Shown: positions 1 through 9,670, counted from the stretch's first letter. The stretch is 64,000 nt of DNA from Microseira sp041929235 (GCF_041929235.1 NZ_JBHFNP010000030.1:15620-79619), one strand, 5' to 3'. Notes: generated from the sequence alone by a model not told the origin. Translations and numbers: made by a program.

Positions 1-393
1 CCTGGGAACGCCATTACCCATTACCGAGGCTGAGTCGTTATCTAGAAGAGCATTGCAGTAGCTTATCAGAGTTTCGATGCGCGAGCGAATCTGAGCGAGG
101 CGTTGTTGAGTAGTTGCTGACTGACGGGAAGCTTGCAAGAAGGTGACATCTATTGAGAGTAAGCGCATCTGCTTGTTGAGTTCGGTCAAGAAAGATTGTA
201 CCCGCGACATAACCGAGGGGTCTAAGTTATCGCTATCCAAGCTTAAAATTTGTTGTTGAAATAATAGTTGCAGTTGCTCGCAGCTCTGTCGCAGGAGAGT
301 CGGGTTGGGATTGTCATCAGCGACAGTTTGTTGCAGGTGGACAACAGCGGTGAAAAATTCTTGATAGCGATCGCGATAAAACTGCGGTAACAT
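1..393 (-). CDS. patD: PatD-like protein, 3' end beyond the window
   Basis: An open frame starts at ATG 393-391 and runs off the left edge without a stop (131 codons visible). The product is helical and glutamine-rich, and contains stretches such as LFQQQILSLDSDNLDP, SRVQSFLTELNKQMRLL and LIETLISYC-like helices. This is the pattern I recall for PatD, a small (about 120-residue) cyanobacterial protein linked to heterocyst frequency control. The last visible codons (encoding MGNGVPR) read into a dispersed repeat also found near 21.14 and 25.85 kb, so the C-terminus may be extended by repeat DNA. The identification rests on recall of the family pattern. The reading frame itself is clear. Confidence 0.65.
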   Translation of the reverse strand, partial: MLPQFYRDRYQEFFTAVVHLQQTVADDNPNPTLLRQSCEQLQLLFQQQILSLDSDNLDPSVMSRVQSFLTELNKQMRLLSIDVTFLQASRQSATTQQRLAQIRSRIETLISYCNALLDNDSASVMGNGVPR

Positions 394-739
394 TTTTAGT
401 TCATTAGTATACAATCAATGTAAAGAATTTTGTCGATTCTATCAAGGCGATGGGTAACCCGCTCGCCCTGTAAAGGCGTTAGCTCTAGCAAGGATTAAGT
501 TCTTTCCCTCAGCGCTGCTAACTGTTTTATCCTCCGCAGATTCTTGTGGAGGGTATAGCGGATCGCTGCTAGTGGAAAATTTTCTGAAGATCCAACTGCA
601 TTTGATGATTTGGCAGTGTGATAAAGGTGAAGAATCTTTCCTTGTCAGGAGCGAAGAGCCGATTTTGCACCCGTACCACCGCCTCGTCAGGCAGATTCTC
701 CAAACAACATCATATTTTTAGGATTTTAGCAAGGGTAGC
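394..739. other. Intergenic spacer between divergent patD-like and relA genes
   Basis: This 346-bp spacer separates two divergently transcribed genes and must hold promoters for both. I see no convincing sigma-70 pair, no strong palindrome and no conserved short ORF. It contains a fragment reading TATAGCGGATCGCTG (near 557), which resembles the end of the MITE at 13.27 kb. Confidence 0.4.
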
Positions 740-3094
740 ATGAACGCAATAGCTCTGACTTCGACGATAGATTGTGCGATCCCCGATTGGTTGCAGCAAT
801 GTTTGATCTCGCAGCAATCGAGCGAATCATCAGGAGCATCAATAGAAGGGATTGCAAGTAAGAAAGCAGGCGGCGCACCAGAGGTGCCTCTCTCACCCGC
901 AGACAACGAGTTAGTCTGTCGCGCTTTCAGCTTTGCTTATCAGCTGCATCAGGGACAAAGTCGCGCATCGGGAGAACCGTATATCTGCCATCCGGTCGCC
1001 GTCTCCGGATTGTTGCGCGAGCTGGGTGGTAGCCCTGCTATGATAGCAGCCGGATTTCTCCACGACATCGTTGAAGATACGGATGTTACCCCAGAAGAAC
1101 TGGAAAAGCTGTTTGGCGCGGAGGTAAGACAGCTAGTCGAAGGCGTCACCAAACTGTCTAAGTTCAATTTTTCCAGCAAGACCGAGCGACAAGCGGAAAA
1201 CTTCCGCCGCATGTTTTTGGCAATGGCTAAAGATATCCGGGTAATTGTGGTAAAGCTGGCAGATCGCCTGCACAACATGCGAACCCTGGAACACCTAGCA
1301 GATGAAAAAAGGCGGCGCATCGCCCTGGAAACGCGAGAAATTTTTGCTCCCCTGGCGAATCGTTTGGGAATTGGGCGGTTTAAGTGGGAACTGGAAGATT
1401 TAGCCTTTAAATATCTCGAACCGGAAGCTTATCGACGAATACAGGAATTAGTAGCTGAAAAACGAACCGATCGAGAAGCAAGACTGGCGCAAGTGGGGGA
1501 AACTTTACGGCAAGGTCTAGATCAAGTAGGAGTTCAATGTATCGACATTAGCTGGCGTCCCAAACACCTGTACGGGATTTTCCAAAAAATGGAGCGACAG
1601 CAAAAGGAATTTCACGAAATATTCGATTTGGCAGCAATTCGCATCATCGTTCAAACAAACGAGGAATGCTACCGCGCTTTGGCAGTTGTCCACGATGCTT
1701 TTCGACCGATTCCGGGTCGGTTTAAAGATTATATCGGTCTACCCAAACCCAACCGCTATCAATCATTGCATACCGTTGTCATCGGCCCCAGCGGGCGTCC
1801 GGTAGAAGTACAGATCCGCACCGTGGAAATGCATCGGGTGGCAGAATATGGGATTGCAGCCCATTGGAAGTATAAAGAAACTGGTCGCTCCGACCATAGC
1901 AAGCTAACAGCAGAAGATGAAAAGTTCACTTGGTTGCGCCAGTTACTGGAATGGCAAAACGACCTTAAGGATGCTCAAGAATATATCGAAAGCGTTAAAG
2001 ATAATTTATTTGAAGACGATGTTTATGTCTTCACGCCCAAAGGGGATGTAATTCCCCTGTTGCAGGGAGCAACATGCGTTGATTTTGCCTATCGAATTCA
2101 CACCGAGGTGGGGCACCACTGTGCCGGTGCGAGGGTGAACGGGCGGATGACGCCCTTGGGGACGCGGTTGAAGAATGGCGACATTGTGGATATTATCACC
2201 CAGAAAAACGGTCGCCCTAGTTTGGATTGGCTGAACTTTGTCGTCACTCCCAGCGCCCGCAACCGAATTCGACAGTGGTACAAGCGATCGAACCGGGAAG
2301 AAAACGTGGCTCGCGGACGGGAACTGCTAGAAAAGGAATTGGGTAAAACTGGTTTTGAAGCGCTGCTGAAGTCGGAACCGATGCAGGCGGCGGCGGAACG
2401 ATGTAACTACCACAGCGTGGAAGATTTACTCGCCGCTTTGGGTTACGGTGAAGTGACGCTAAATTTAGTCGTCAATCGACTGCGGGATGCGGTGAGGGCG
2501 TCACAACCGATTGCTCCTGCTCTTGACAGCTGTGCCGAGTCGCCCTTAAGTTGTGAGTTGGCAAAAAGTGGGGCTGTTAGCACTCCGCTGAAAGAACGGG
2601 AAGGACTGCGTCCTGCTGCACCAAGTACCCAACGCTCTCCGATTGCTGGAGTTGAAGGGTTACTTTATTCCCTAGCTGGGTGTTGCACACCCATCCCCGG
2701 CGAACCGATTATTGGATTGGTGACGCGCAGCAATCGCGGGATTTCGATTCACCGACAAGGGTGTCCGAATCTAGAAAATGTGGAAGGCGATCGCTTAATC
2801 CCCGTCAGCTGGAATCCCGCCGAATCAGATAGTCTTTGTCCCCAAACCTACCCGGTTAATCTTCAAATTGAAGTCCTCGACCGAGTTGGCGTGCTTAAAG
2901 ACATTCTTTCTCGCTTAACGGACAACTATATCAACGTCCGCAGCGCCCAAGTCAAAACCTATGATAACCGCCCTGCTTTAATTAGTTTGGGCATCGATAT
3001 CCGCGATTATGACCAATTAGACCGCATTTTTACCCAAATTAAAAAGATGAGCGACGTATTAAATATCCGCCGTCTCAGTGAGGTGGAAGATTAG
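740..3094 (+). CDS. relA: Bifunctional (p)ppGpp synthetase/hydrolase (RelA/SpoT family)
   Basis: This is a long RSH protein (784 residues, normal for the family) that makes and degrades the stringent-response alarmone (p)ppGpp in the cytoplasm. The domains in order are an HD hydrolase domain (about residues 55-205, with HD at 108-109 and ED at 112-113 in FLHDIVEDT), a synthetase domain (about 265-390, with GRFKDYIGLPKPNRYQSLHT), a TGS domain (about 435-495, starting DDVYVFTPKGD), a helical and zinc-finger-like region with CCTPIPG near 675, and a C-terminal ACT domain (about 705-780). Because both HD and synthetase motifs are intact, a bifunctional enzyme is expected, as in most cyanobacteria. 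The first 50 residues precede the conserved core. ATG 740 is preceded by AAGGGTAGC. Confidence 0.95.
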   Translation: MNAIALTSTIDCAIPDWLQQCLISQQSSESSGASIEGIASKKAGGAPEVPLSPADNELVCRAFSFAYQLHQGQSRASGEPYICHPVAVSGLLRELGGSPAMIAAGFLHDIVEDTDVTPEELEKLFGAEVRQLVEGVTKLSKFNFSSKTERQAENFRRMFLAMAKDIRVIVVKLADRLHNMRTLEHLADEKRRRIALETREIFAPLANRLGIGRFKWELEDLAFKYLEPEAYRRIQELVAEKRTDREARLAQVGETLRQGLDQVGVQCIDISWRPKHLYGIFQKMERQQKEFHEIFDLAAIRIIVQTNEECYRALAVVHDAFRPIPGRFKDYIGLPKPNRYQSLHTVVIGPSGRPVEVQIRTVEMHRVAEYGIAAHWKYKETGRSDHSKLTAEDEKFTWLRQLLEWQNDLKDAQEYIESVKDNLFEDDVYVFTPKGDVIPLLQGATCVDFAYRIHTEVGHHCAGARVNGRMTPLGTRLKNGDIVDIITQKNGRPSLDWLNFVVTPSARNRIRQWYKRSNREENVARGRELLEKELGKTGFEALLKSEPMQAAAERCNYHSVEDLLAALGYGEVTLNLVVNRLRDAVRASQPIAPALDSCAESPLSCELAKSGAVSTPLKEREGLRPAAPSTQRSPIAGVEGLLYSLAGCCTPIPGEPIIGLVTRSNRGISIHRQGCPNLENVEGDRLIPVSWNPAESDSLCPQTYPVNLQIEVLDRVGVLKDILSRLTDNYINVRSAQVKTYDNRPALISLGIDIRDYDQLDRIFTQIKKMSDVLNIRRLSEVED

Positions 3095-3119
3095 ATCGGG
3101 CGATCGGTAAGACGCTTTG

Positions 3120-3152
3120 AAACCAGGTTTCTATACCAAGAAACCCGGTTTA
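3120..3152. repeat. Hairpin copy of the AGAAACCCGGTTTCT repeat family
   Basis: An imperfect stem (AAACC-A-GGTTTC against GAAACC-C-GGTTT) lies 26 bp after the relA stop. Related copies occur at 43.17, 49.81 and 58.99 kb. It may serve as the relA terminator, although no clear U-tract follows. Confidence 0.5.
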
Positions 3153-3240
3153 TGCCCTCGTCGTGCCTAGGTCATAGGTAATTGGCAATGACGTATCATA
3201 TCATGTCCGCCTAATTACCCTGAATCAAAATCTCTCCCAA

Positions 3241-3268
3241 GTCACCGTGTCACCGTGTCACCGTGTCA
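3241..3268. repeat. 8-bp tandem repeat GTCACCGT x3.5
   Basis: Three and a half copies of GTCACCGT occur in the 309-bp spacer between relA and the next gene. The rest of the spacer (3153-3403) holds short AT-rich stretches and near-repeats of CGGACATGATATCAT. I see no gene there. Confidence 0.8.
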
Positions 3269-3403
3269 TTCCTAACTATGGGTGAAGAACCGGACATGAT
3301 ATCATTCGTCATTCTTCATCTTTCCTCTGTCATATGCCATAGGCTATGCTCCATTCCCCTATATATCCGCTAGACTGGTGCTTATGCATTTTTCAGGAGC
3401 AGT

Positions 3404-3841
3404 ATGGCTTTTAGTTTAGCCAAGTGCGTTTCTATCGTCGCTACCGCAGTAGCTCTGACAACCGTCGTCCCCGGTGTTGCTTATTCCCAGTCCGCTAATC
3501 CAAGTGCAGCACCTCGTCCGGCGGAAAATCAACCCGCAACCCCTTCTAATCGTCCATCTGCTGGACAACAGGAATTGAATCTCTCTGCTCAACAGAGAGA
3601 ACGCATTCAGTCTATTCTGGTTAACAGACAACAGCAAATTGAGGCGGTGTTGACCAAAGAGCAACGCGATACAATTGTAGAAGCACAGCGTTCTGGTCAG
3701 CAAATTACCGCACAAACCTTGAACCTGACGCCAGACCAGATCAACCGGATTCGACAAATCGTTCAGTCTTCTAACGATCAAATCAAACAGGTTCTTACTC
3801 CAGAACAAATCCAACAATTGCAAAATCAATCAAATCCCTAG
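3404..3841 (+). CDS. Secreted, glutamine-rich small protein with Spy/CpxP-like LTxxQ motifs
   Basis: The 145-residue product starts with a signal peptide (positive AKC stretch, then a hydrophobic core SIVATAVALTTVVPGVA, probable cleavage near AYS-QS at residue 28), followed by a Pro/Ala/Gln-rich linker to about residue 60. The mature part is two helical repeats, each with LNLSAQQ/LNLTPDQ and LTKEQR/LTPEQI motifs. Such LTxxQ spacing is seen in periplasmic Spy/CpxP-like helical proteins, so a periplasmic chaperone-like or stress role is possible, but the match is only motif-level. A Shine-Dalgarno-like AGGAGC lies 6 bp before ATG 3404. The opposite-strand reading frame here is a shadow of this gene. 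Confidence 0.8.
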   Translation: MAFSLAKCVSIVATAVALTTVVPGVAYSQSANPSAAPRPAENQPATPSNRPSAGQQELNLSAQQRERIQSILVNRQQQIEAVLTKEQRDTIVEAQRSGQQITAQTLNLTPDQINRIRQIVQSSNDQIKQVLTPEQIQQLQNQSNP

Positions 3842-3925
3842 GAATGAGTTATTAGTTATTAGTTGTTTTCCAAAAAACAACTAATAACATTTTTTGATTT
3901 AGTGAATAGCTGCGGGAACGCAATC

Positions 3926-5377
3926 ATGGACGCAACTGCAACAATCCAAAATTATCCCAATCCCTTCTTTTCCCTCAATTACGTACCCGCGTTTGAATCT
4001 CTAGGAGACGATTATTTTGACATAGTAGCGGCGTCAGAATTTCCCCAGCATATTTTAAGATTCCGCAACGACCAATTGCTTCCCTTATTGGGACTCGACC
4101 CCAAAACGGTTACGGATAACGATTTTATCGAAGCCTTTGGTAAGTTTCAGGGAAGTCAGCTGTGTTTGGCAATGCGTTACCACGGTTATCAATTTGGCGA
4201 ATATAACCCCATGTTGGGAGATGGTAGGGGTTTTCTTTACGGTCAAGTCAAGGGTGTCGATGGCGCACTTTACGACTTCGGTACTAAAGGTTCCGGTACA
4301 ACGCCTTATTCTCGCGGCGGCGATGGGAAACTCACGCTTAAAGGTGGCGTGCGAGAAGTTTTGGCGGCGGAAGCTTTGCACTACATGGGTGTGAAAACTT
4401 CCCGCACCTTAAGCATGATAGAAACAGGTCAAGCACTGTGGCGAGGAGATGAACCTTCACCCACTCGCTCATCCGTAATGGTGCGTTTTAGCCGTTCCCA
4501 TATCCGGTTTGGTACGTTTGAACGGTTGCACCGGATCGGTCGTAAAGATTTGACTACAAAGCTGTTAAATCACGTCATTGAATATTATTACCCGTCTGTG
4601 CAGGGCGAAGCCGAATCCTACTCGTTATTTTATGCAGAATTAGTCCAACGAGTCGCAGAATTGGTCGCTCAATGGATGGCAGCTGGTTTTTGTCATGGGG
4701 TATTAAATACAGATAACATGTCGATTGTGGGTGAAAGTTTTGACTATGGCCCTTATGGGTTTATTCCCAAATACGACCCCAATTTTATAGCTGCCTATTT
4801 TGACTATTACGGACGTTACAGTTACGGGAGTCAACCCGCAATTTGTAAGATGAATTTACAGATGCTGCAAGTTCCGCTAGGTGCTGTAATACCGGCGGAT
4901 GATATGGAAGCAGCTTTGTCGCGGTTTGACGAGCATTATTATTTGACTTACAAGCAGTTAATGCTGAGAAAGTTGGGTTTGGAGAATTTACAATTACCCG
5001 AAGCTGATGAGTTAGTGAAATTAACGATTGCTATTTTAAAGGAAACTGAGTTAGGCTATCACGACTTTTTTACAGAACTCACCGATCTTTTCCACAGACA
5101 TTCCCCCGAAGATGTTGATTCTATCTTCAGCGATGCGGACTTTTTGCGCTATGTTGGCAAATCAGATAATCTAGCAAATTGGCAGCAGATTTTTAATCTA
5201 ATTTTGTATAATTTACCCCTCGATGTGCGCGGTCAAATTCCTCAAACAATGGCGCGTTGGAATCCAAGAACGGTATTGCTCAGACCCCGCATTGAAGCTA
5301 TTTGGCGACCGATTGTGATGGAAGATAATTGGGAACCTTTTTATGAGTTGATAAGGCAGTTACAAGCTGGAGAGTAA
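3926..5377 (+). CDS. selO: Protein adenylyltransferase SelO (YdiU family)
   Basis: SelO is a pseudokinase-fold enzyme that transfers AMP to Ser/Thr/Tyr of target proteins, reported in redox homeostasis. Diagnostic stretches are RNDQLLPLLGL near the N-terminus, GRGFLYGQV, the G-rich GTKGSGTTPYSRGGDG loop, TSRTLSMI, and the metal-binding segment GVLNTDNMSI...DYGPYGF. The length (483 residues) fits the family. The frame extends upstream to TTG 3863, but that codon lies inside a small AT-rich inverted repeat. ATG 3926 matches the usual start just before the conserved SLNYVPAFESLGDDYFD, so I use it. The convergent kinase gene ends 77 bp downstream, across a repeat-rich hairpin. Confidence 0.95.
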   Translation: MDATATIQNYPNPFFSLNYVPAFESLGDDYFDIVAASEFPQHILRFRNDQLLPLLGLDPKTVTDNDFIEAFGKFQGSQLCLAMRYHGYQFGEYNPMLGDGRGFLYGQVKGVDGALYDFGTKGSGTTPYSRGGDGKLTLKGGVREVLAAEALHYMGVKTSRTLSMIETGQALWRGDEPSPTRSSVMVRFSRSHIRFGTFERLHRIGRKDLTTKLLNHVIEYYYPSVQGEAESYSLFYAELVQRVAELVAQWMAAGFCHGVLNTDNMSIVGESFDYGPYGFIPKYDPNFIAAYFDYYGRYSYGSQPAICKMNLQMLQVPLGAVIPADDMEAALSRFDEHYYLTYKQLMLRKLGLENLQLPEADELVKLTIAILKETELGYHDFFTELTDLFHRHSPEDVDSIFSDADFLRYVGKSDNLANWQQIFNLILYNLPLDVRGQIPQTMARWNPRTVLLRPRIEAIWRPIVMEDNWEPFYELIRQLQAGE

Positions 5378-5384
5378 AAAATAA

Positions 5385-5455
5385 TTTTAGATTTTAGATT
5401 TTAGATTTTAGATTTGAATTAAATCTGATATCTGAAATCTAAAATCTGCAATCTT
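5385..5455. terminator. AGATTTT-type inverted repeats between convergent genes
   Basis: Repeated AGATTTT units are followed by their complements (AAATCTAAAATCTGC), forming a long AT-rich hairpin between convergent selO and the histidine kinase gene. It is a plausible bidirectional transcription stop, and one of several copies of this heptanucleotide-type repeat in the window. Confidence 0.5.
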
Positions 5456-7722
5456 CAAGTCCCTAGATTTTGCTTTAAGGGAATTTCGATTGTGAATTCT
5501 GTTCGCTCTCCCAACCAAGAATTACACTGCAAGTGTCCTCGATGTTTTTCAGTCACAATTTGATAGCTAATCGAAAGACCTAACCCAGTACCGGAACCTA
5601 CAGGTTTAGTAGTGAAGAAGGGGTCAAACAATCGCTTTTGAATGTGTTCTGGAATGCCGGTTCCGTTATCTGCTATTTTGATCAGGACTCGGTCTGTATG
5701 GGATAATTTGGTTTCGATCCAGATAGTCGGCGGTTCTGAATTATCGTTTAAATTGGTCTTTTCTTCCAATGCATCAATGGCGTTGGAAAGAATGTTCATA
5801 AACACTTGATTGAGTTGTCCGGGAAAGCATTCCACTAAAGGCAAATCGGTGTAATTTTTGATTATTTGAATACCGGGAGAATTGGGTTTAGCTTTGATGC
5901 GATTTTGCAAAATCAGCAGCGTGCTATCAATTCCTTCATGGATGTTAACGTCTTTCATTTCAGCTTCATCCATGCGAGAGAAATTACGCAAAGAAAGCAC
6001 AATTTTTTGAATGCGTTCTGCTCCCACTTTCATCGATTCTAGAAGTTTTGGCAAGTCTTCAATAACGAAATCGATTTCGACTGCTTCTGCTTCTTCTTGA
6101 ATTTCTGGATGGGGTTCGGGGTAGTGTTTTTGATAAAGTTGCAACAGCTTGAGTAAATCTTGGGTGTAGTTATGCGCGTGTTCGATATTGCCGTAGATAA
6201 AGTTAACGGGATTGTTAATTTCGTGAGCAACCCCTGCTACCAGTTGTCCCAAACTTGACATTTTTTCGCTTTGGATCAGTTGAGATTTGTTGCGTTTGAG
6301 TTCTGCTAAAGCTGCTTCTAGTTCTGTAGCTTTTTCGGCGATTTCCGCTTGCGAGCGTTTCAGTGCTGCCTCTGCTTGTTTCCGCTCGATTGCAAATACA
6401 ATATAATCGGCAAATGTTTCTGCTAAGTGTACTTCTTCTTCATCAAAATTCCGGATTTTATCGTAATAAACCCCGAAGCGTCCGAACAGTTTTCCCCGAC
6501 TTACTAACGGAATCCACGCACAAGAACTAATCCCTTCTTGCAACAGCTCGTATTGCATTTCTCCCAATTCCTGGCTCTCTGCTACCCTGGGAATTAACAC
6601 CGGCTGGGGTTCTGAATTTGAGTCCACCCAAGGCGAATATTTGGCTAGGGATAGCATAAAGTTTCCTGAAATTCCTTTCCCTACTTGGAACATGGTGCCA
6701 CCCTCTTCTTCAAATATCGAGATGGCAGCTCCATTCGCGTTCAAAACTGCTTTTATACCAGTTAAAGATTGTTCGTAAATTTCTTCAATTGTGTTGGCTC
6801 TGCTAACTCTTTCTACCAGATCCGCCCAATGGTACACCGATTGAAGTTGATCGAACTGTTGCAGCAGTTCTTTTTCGGCTAATTTTAGTTCGGTGATGTC
6901 CCGAATCGCTGCTTCTACTAATTGTTGTTGTTGACAATATCTGGCGTGCCAGGAAAACCATCGATAATATCCATCTTTGCACCGCAGGCGATTTTCAAAG
7001 CAAATAATATCTTGAGCGCTAGAGATTTGATTCTGTAATACCTTAATTTTTTCCTGGGTCGAAAGTTGCTCTTCTGGATGGACAAATTCTAAGCAAGGAG
7101 TAGAGCGCAATTGCGAACTTGTCCAACCTAATATTTTTTCCCAAGCTGGATTGAGGTATTGAAAGAAGTCATTTAACCCGATTGTACAAAACAAATCCGA
7201 TGAGAGTGCCATCAGGCGATTTTCTGGCAAAGATGCTATGCCAACGCACTGAGTTTTATTCTGTAACTTCAACTCGCTTTGCACCCAAACTGCCAGATCC
7301 TGAAGTGCTTGCACCTCATTTTCGCTCAGTTGACGGGGACTATAGTCCATGATGCTGAAAGTTCCCAGTTTATTGCCAAAAGTGTCTGTTACACAACATC
7401 CGGCATAGAAACGAATTTCGGTTTTCTCAGTCTGCAATCGGTTAATGGCAAAGCGAGGATCTAAATGGGTATCAGGAACGATCGCCATATGGTTGCTGGG
7501 GCAGTTTAACAACAGGTTCAGCTTTTGCGCCTCGGAAATCGATAAACCGTGACTAAATCTTACCCATTCAGAATTATTCTCAACCAGAGCGATCGCCACA
7601 ATCGGCACTTTGAGGGAAAGAACCGCGATTCTGGCAATGCGCTCAAATCCGATAGCGGTGTTTGCGTCGAGCGTTGTACAATGATTGTCGGCGGCAGGGT
7701 AGCTAACCTTTTGTACCTGCAT
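5455..7722 (-). CDS. GAF-PAS-GAF sensor histidine kinase
   Basis: This 755-residue soluble histidine kinase has no membrane segments. The domains in order are an N-terminal GAF (about 10-155, with IVAIALVENNSEWVRFSHG), a PAS/PAC pair (about 165-285), a second GAF (about 295-455), a coiled coil with KSQLIQSEKMSSLGQLVAGVAHEINNP carrying the phosphoacceptor His at about 500, and a C-terminal HATPase domain (DNGTGIPE N/G1 box, GSGTGLGLSI G2 box). No receiver domain is fused, so the partner response regulator is elsewhere. The signal is unknown. N-terminal GAF domains of this type may bind a tetrapyrrole, but the canonical chromophore Cys cannot be assigned here. Confidence 0.93.
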   Translation of the reverse strand: MQVQKVSYPAADNHCTTLDANTAIGFERIARIAVLSLKVPIVAIALVENNSEWVRFSHGLSISEAQKLNLLLNCPSNHMAIVPDTHLDPRFAINRLQTEKTEIRFYAGCCVTDTFGNKLGTFSIMDYSPRQLSENEVQALQDLAVWVQSELKLQNKTQCVGIASLPENRLMALSSDLFCTIGLNDFFQYLNPAWEKILGWTSSQLRSTPCLEFVHPEEQLSTQEKIKVLQNQISSAQDIICFENRLRCKDGYYRWFSWHARYCQQQQLVEAAIRDITELKLAEKELLQQFDQLQSVYHWADLVERVSRANTIEEIYEQSLTGIKAVLNANGAAISIFEEEGGTMFQVGKGISGNFMLSLAKYSPWVDSNSEPQPVLIPRVAESQELGEMQYELLQEGISSCAWIPLVSRGKLFGRFGVYYDKIRNFDEEEVHLAETFADYIVFAIERKQAEAALKRSQAEIAEKATELEAALAELKRNKSQLIQSEKMSSLGQLVAGVAHEINNPVNFIYGNIEHAHNYTQDLLKLLQLYQKHYPEPHPEIQEEAEAVEIDFVIEDLPKLLESMKVGAERIQKIVLSLRNFSRMDEAEMKDVNIHEGIDSTLLILQNRIKAKPNSPGIQIIKNYTDLPLVECFPGQLNQVFMNILSNAIDALEEKTNLNDNSEPPTIWIETKLSHTDRVLIKIADNGTGIPEHIQKRLFDPFFTTKPVGSGTGLGLSISYQIVTEKHRGHLQCNSWLGERTEFTIEIPLKQNLGT

Positions 7723-7879
7723 TGATCGGATGTTCCTCAGCGACTAGACAAACCTGGCAAAATCGGGTGATATAATTATTTTCGCAGCCGCCAAGTCACC
7801 CCAACAGCAAACTGCTTACATCGATGCAGCGATGTTAAAGTTAATATAATATTAAATTAATATACTTTTATTAAAAATA

Positions 7880-8023
7880 ATAAGTAGGTAGGCATAAATA
7901 AACTGAACACCCGACGGGCGAGACGCCCATCCCACAAGAGAGTTGAAAGCTTTGTGGGGTGGGCATCCTGCCTGCCCTATATTTATATAACTATTTTCAC
8001 TTTATTTACCTGCACCTACTTAT
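7880..8023. mobile_element. MITE-like nested inverted repeat
   Basis: The outer ends ATAAGTAGGT...TAAATAAA are repeated inverted at 7996-8023 (TTTATTTA...ACCTACTTAT). Inside is a second inverted pair, GGGCGAGACGCCCATCCC against GGGGTGGGCATCCTGCC. The 144-bp unit encodes no protein and fits a non-autonomous element or a very large hairpin. The remainder of the 646-bp spacer (7723-8368) holds no convincing gene. Confidence 0.55.
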
Positions 8024-8301
8024 AATAAACAAATTTATTCTCAGGCCAAGCTGACAGGCGGTTTGTAAAGTTACGTTAAGTAAGGGGCGAAGTCTGGCAG
8101 CGATCAGGCGAAAATAGTAGCCCCCCTGATTTTATAGCCGCTCTCTGCTAGGGCCCGGAAGGCGATCGCCCCACGCAGGGGTGAGGGGGAAAAACGGCGA
8201 ATGCCTGGGGTGATTTAGAGATAATTTCCGACTCCAACAGATTGATTGGTAAAACCCACACCTTGCACCCGCCGGTGCCCCTATAGAATTGAGACAAAGA
8301 A

Positions 8302-8323
8302 ACTTCTCCTGGCGAGGAGAAGT
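8302..8323 (-). terminator. Rho-independent terminator of the LecA-like gene
   Basis: Read on the minus strand, an 8-bp stem ACTTCTCC/GGAGAAGT with a 6-nt loop is followed by TTTCTTTG. It lies 46 bp after the stop of the gene at 8369-9670. Confidence 0.65.
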
Positions 8324-8368
8324 CCCGTTTAATCGGATATTGAAGCTTTCCCAAACTCCCTCATTTCG

Positions 8369-9670
8369 TTAATTGAGGGCTGACCAATTGACAGTCAGGG
8401 TGCCAATATTATCCCCGTAGTTCGGCTTGTAATCATTGACTAGGAAGACCAAAGTTTCACCCGGTTTGAGAACAATAGTCGTTGCTGTACCCACTTCAGT
8501 TACAACACCAGTTGTCTTGTTTACTGCCAGCAGAGCAAATTCCGTATTGTTGGGATATTTCAGATACTGCTGAAATTCTTTTAAGCTCTCTTTCAAGGCA
8601 GCCTGAATTTCTGGTGGGAAACCCTTTAATCCGCTGGCGGTACAATCTGGAATATCGCCTTTCGGTTTCCAAGTGCCAGAGGGTGTAAATGTGTAGGAGA
8701 CTTCTTTTGTCTGGGTGTTACTAAATTCAACGCCAATGTCAGAGTTAGTTGGCACTTCAAATTGTCCCTTCGTTTCCAGTGGCGGGGTAGGCGCTCCTAA
8801 TTTGACAAATGTTCTGACAAAACCTCTGTTATTGTCCCAATTGACGTCCCAGAAAACAAAAGAGAGCGTACCTTTACTTAAAACAGTCATTTCCAAATGG
8901 GTTCCTACAGCAAAATAGGTCTTGCCCCCATCCAGAGTCCCAATCAGACTACCCAACCTAAATTCAAAGTTTTGCTTTGAATTATAGCCGTATGGCCAAT
9001 TCCCCTTGCCCTTAATATTAACACCGTTAGCGTTAATATCGGCATTTCGATCCATCCAGTTCGGATTCCATAAATCTTTGGGGTTTACATTAACTATTAG
9101 TAAGTCCCCAGGTTCTAATTCGATACCTGTATTTAAGGGCGTCCCTCCATTCGAGCTATGTACTCTCGCATTAATATCAAAATACTTTGCTTCCTCGTCA
9201 TCGTAGCTCGCGGTTGTCTCAGTTATGCCATAGCTTGATGATTCTCGGACTTCGACAGTTGCTGTGAGAGAACCTGCATTTGTGTTGGCATCGCCGCCCC
9301 AGAAGAAAAAAGATAGATCCCCATCTCTTAAAATTGTCATTTCCAAATGGGTTCCTACGGGAAAATAGGTCTTGCCTCCGTCCAGAGTCCCGATCAGACT
9401 GCCCAACGCAAATTCAAACTCATTTTGCTGCGACACTATGGTCGCTTCTTTGTACAAGCGATCGATCTTGTTTGTGACAGCAGATATACCGTTAGCATTT
9501 ACCCACAATTGAGGTTCATTTTTACGCGGAGTCCATGTTTTTTCTGGGTCTACATTAACTATTAGTAATTGCCCCTCCTTTAGTTTGATATCCGTAGTTT
9601 TCAGAGAGCCATCAGTCGAACAATTTTTTACGCTGTCAATTTCCAGCGTGTATTGCTGTTTTTCCATCAT
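8369..9670 (-). CDS. Three-module LecA-like (PA-IL) lectin-type protein
   Basis: The 433-residue product has three modules of about 130 residues and no signal peptide or membrane segment. Modules 1 and 2 (about 5-145 and 160-290) share LKEGQLLIVNVDP / LEPGDLLIVNVNP, NANG, GSLIGTLDGGKTYFxVGTHLEMT and a final LSFxFWD...N.G strand. The C-terminal module (about 300-433) ends with YGDNIGTLTVNWSALN. This spacing (ligand-binding NANG/DxxxN region, a GSLIGxI hairpin, terminal NNxGSxxVxV strand) is that of the calcium-dependent galactose lectin LecA of Pseudomonas. Sugar binding is an inference. An AGGAG lies 7 bp before ATG 9670. Tandem with three related genes upstream on the same strand. Confidence 0.75.
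   Translation of the reverse strand: MMEKQQYTLEIDSVKNCSTDGSLKTTDIKLKEGQLLIVNVDPEKTWTPRKNEPQLWVNANGISAVTNKIDRLYKEATIVSQQNEFEFALGSLIGTLDGGKTYFPVGTHLEMTILRDGDLSFFFWGGDANTNAGSLTATVEVRESSSYGITETTASYDDEEAKYFDINARVHSSNGGTPLNTGIELEPGDLLIVNVNPKDLWNPNWMDRNADINANGVNIKGKGNWPYGYNSKQNFEFRLGSLIGTLDGGKTYFAVGTHLEMTVLSKGTLSFVFWDVNWDNNRGFVRTFVKLGAPTPPLETKGQFEVPTNSDIGVEFSNTQTKEVSYTFTPSGTWKPKGDIPDCTASGLKGFPPEIQAALKESLKEFQQYLKYPNNTEFALLAVNKTTGVVTEVGTATTIVLKPGETLVFLVNDYKPNYGDNIGTLTVNWSALN

Noticed and set aside
8148..8354. 68-codon minus-strand frame downstream of the LecA-like gene
   Set aside because: It overlaps a rho-independent terminator and a repeat-like CCCCACGCAGGGGTGAGGGGG region, with no start signal.
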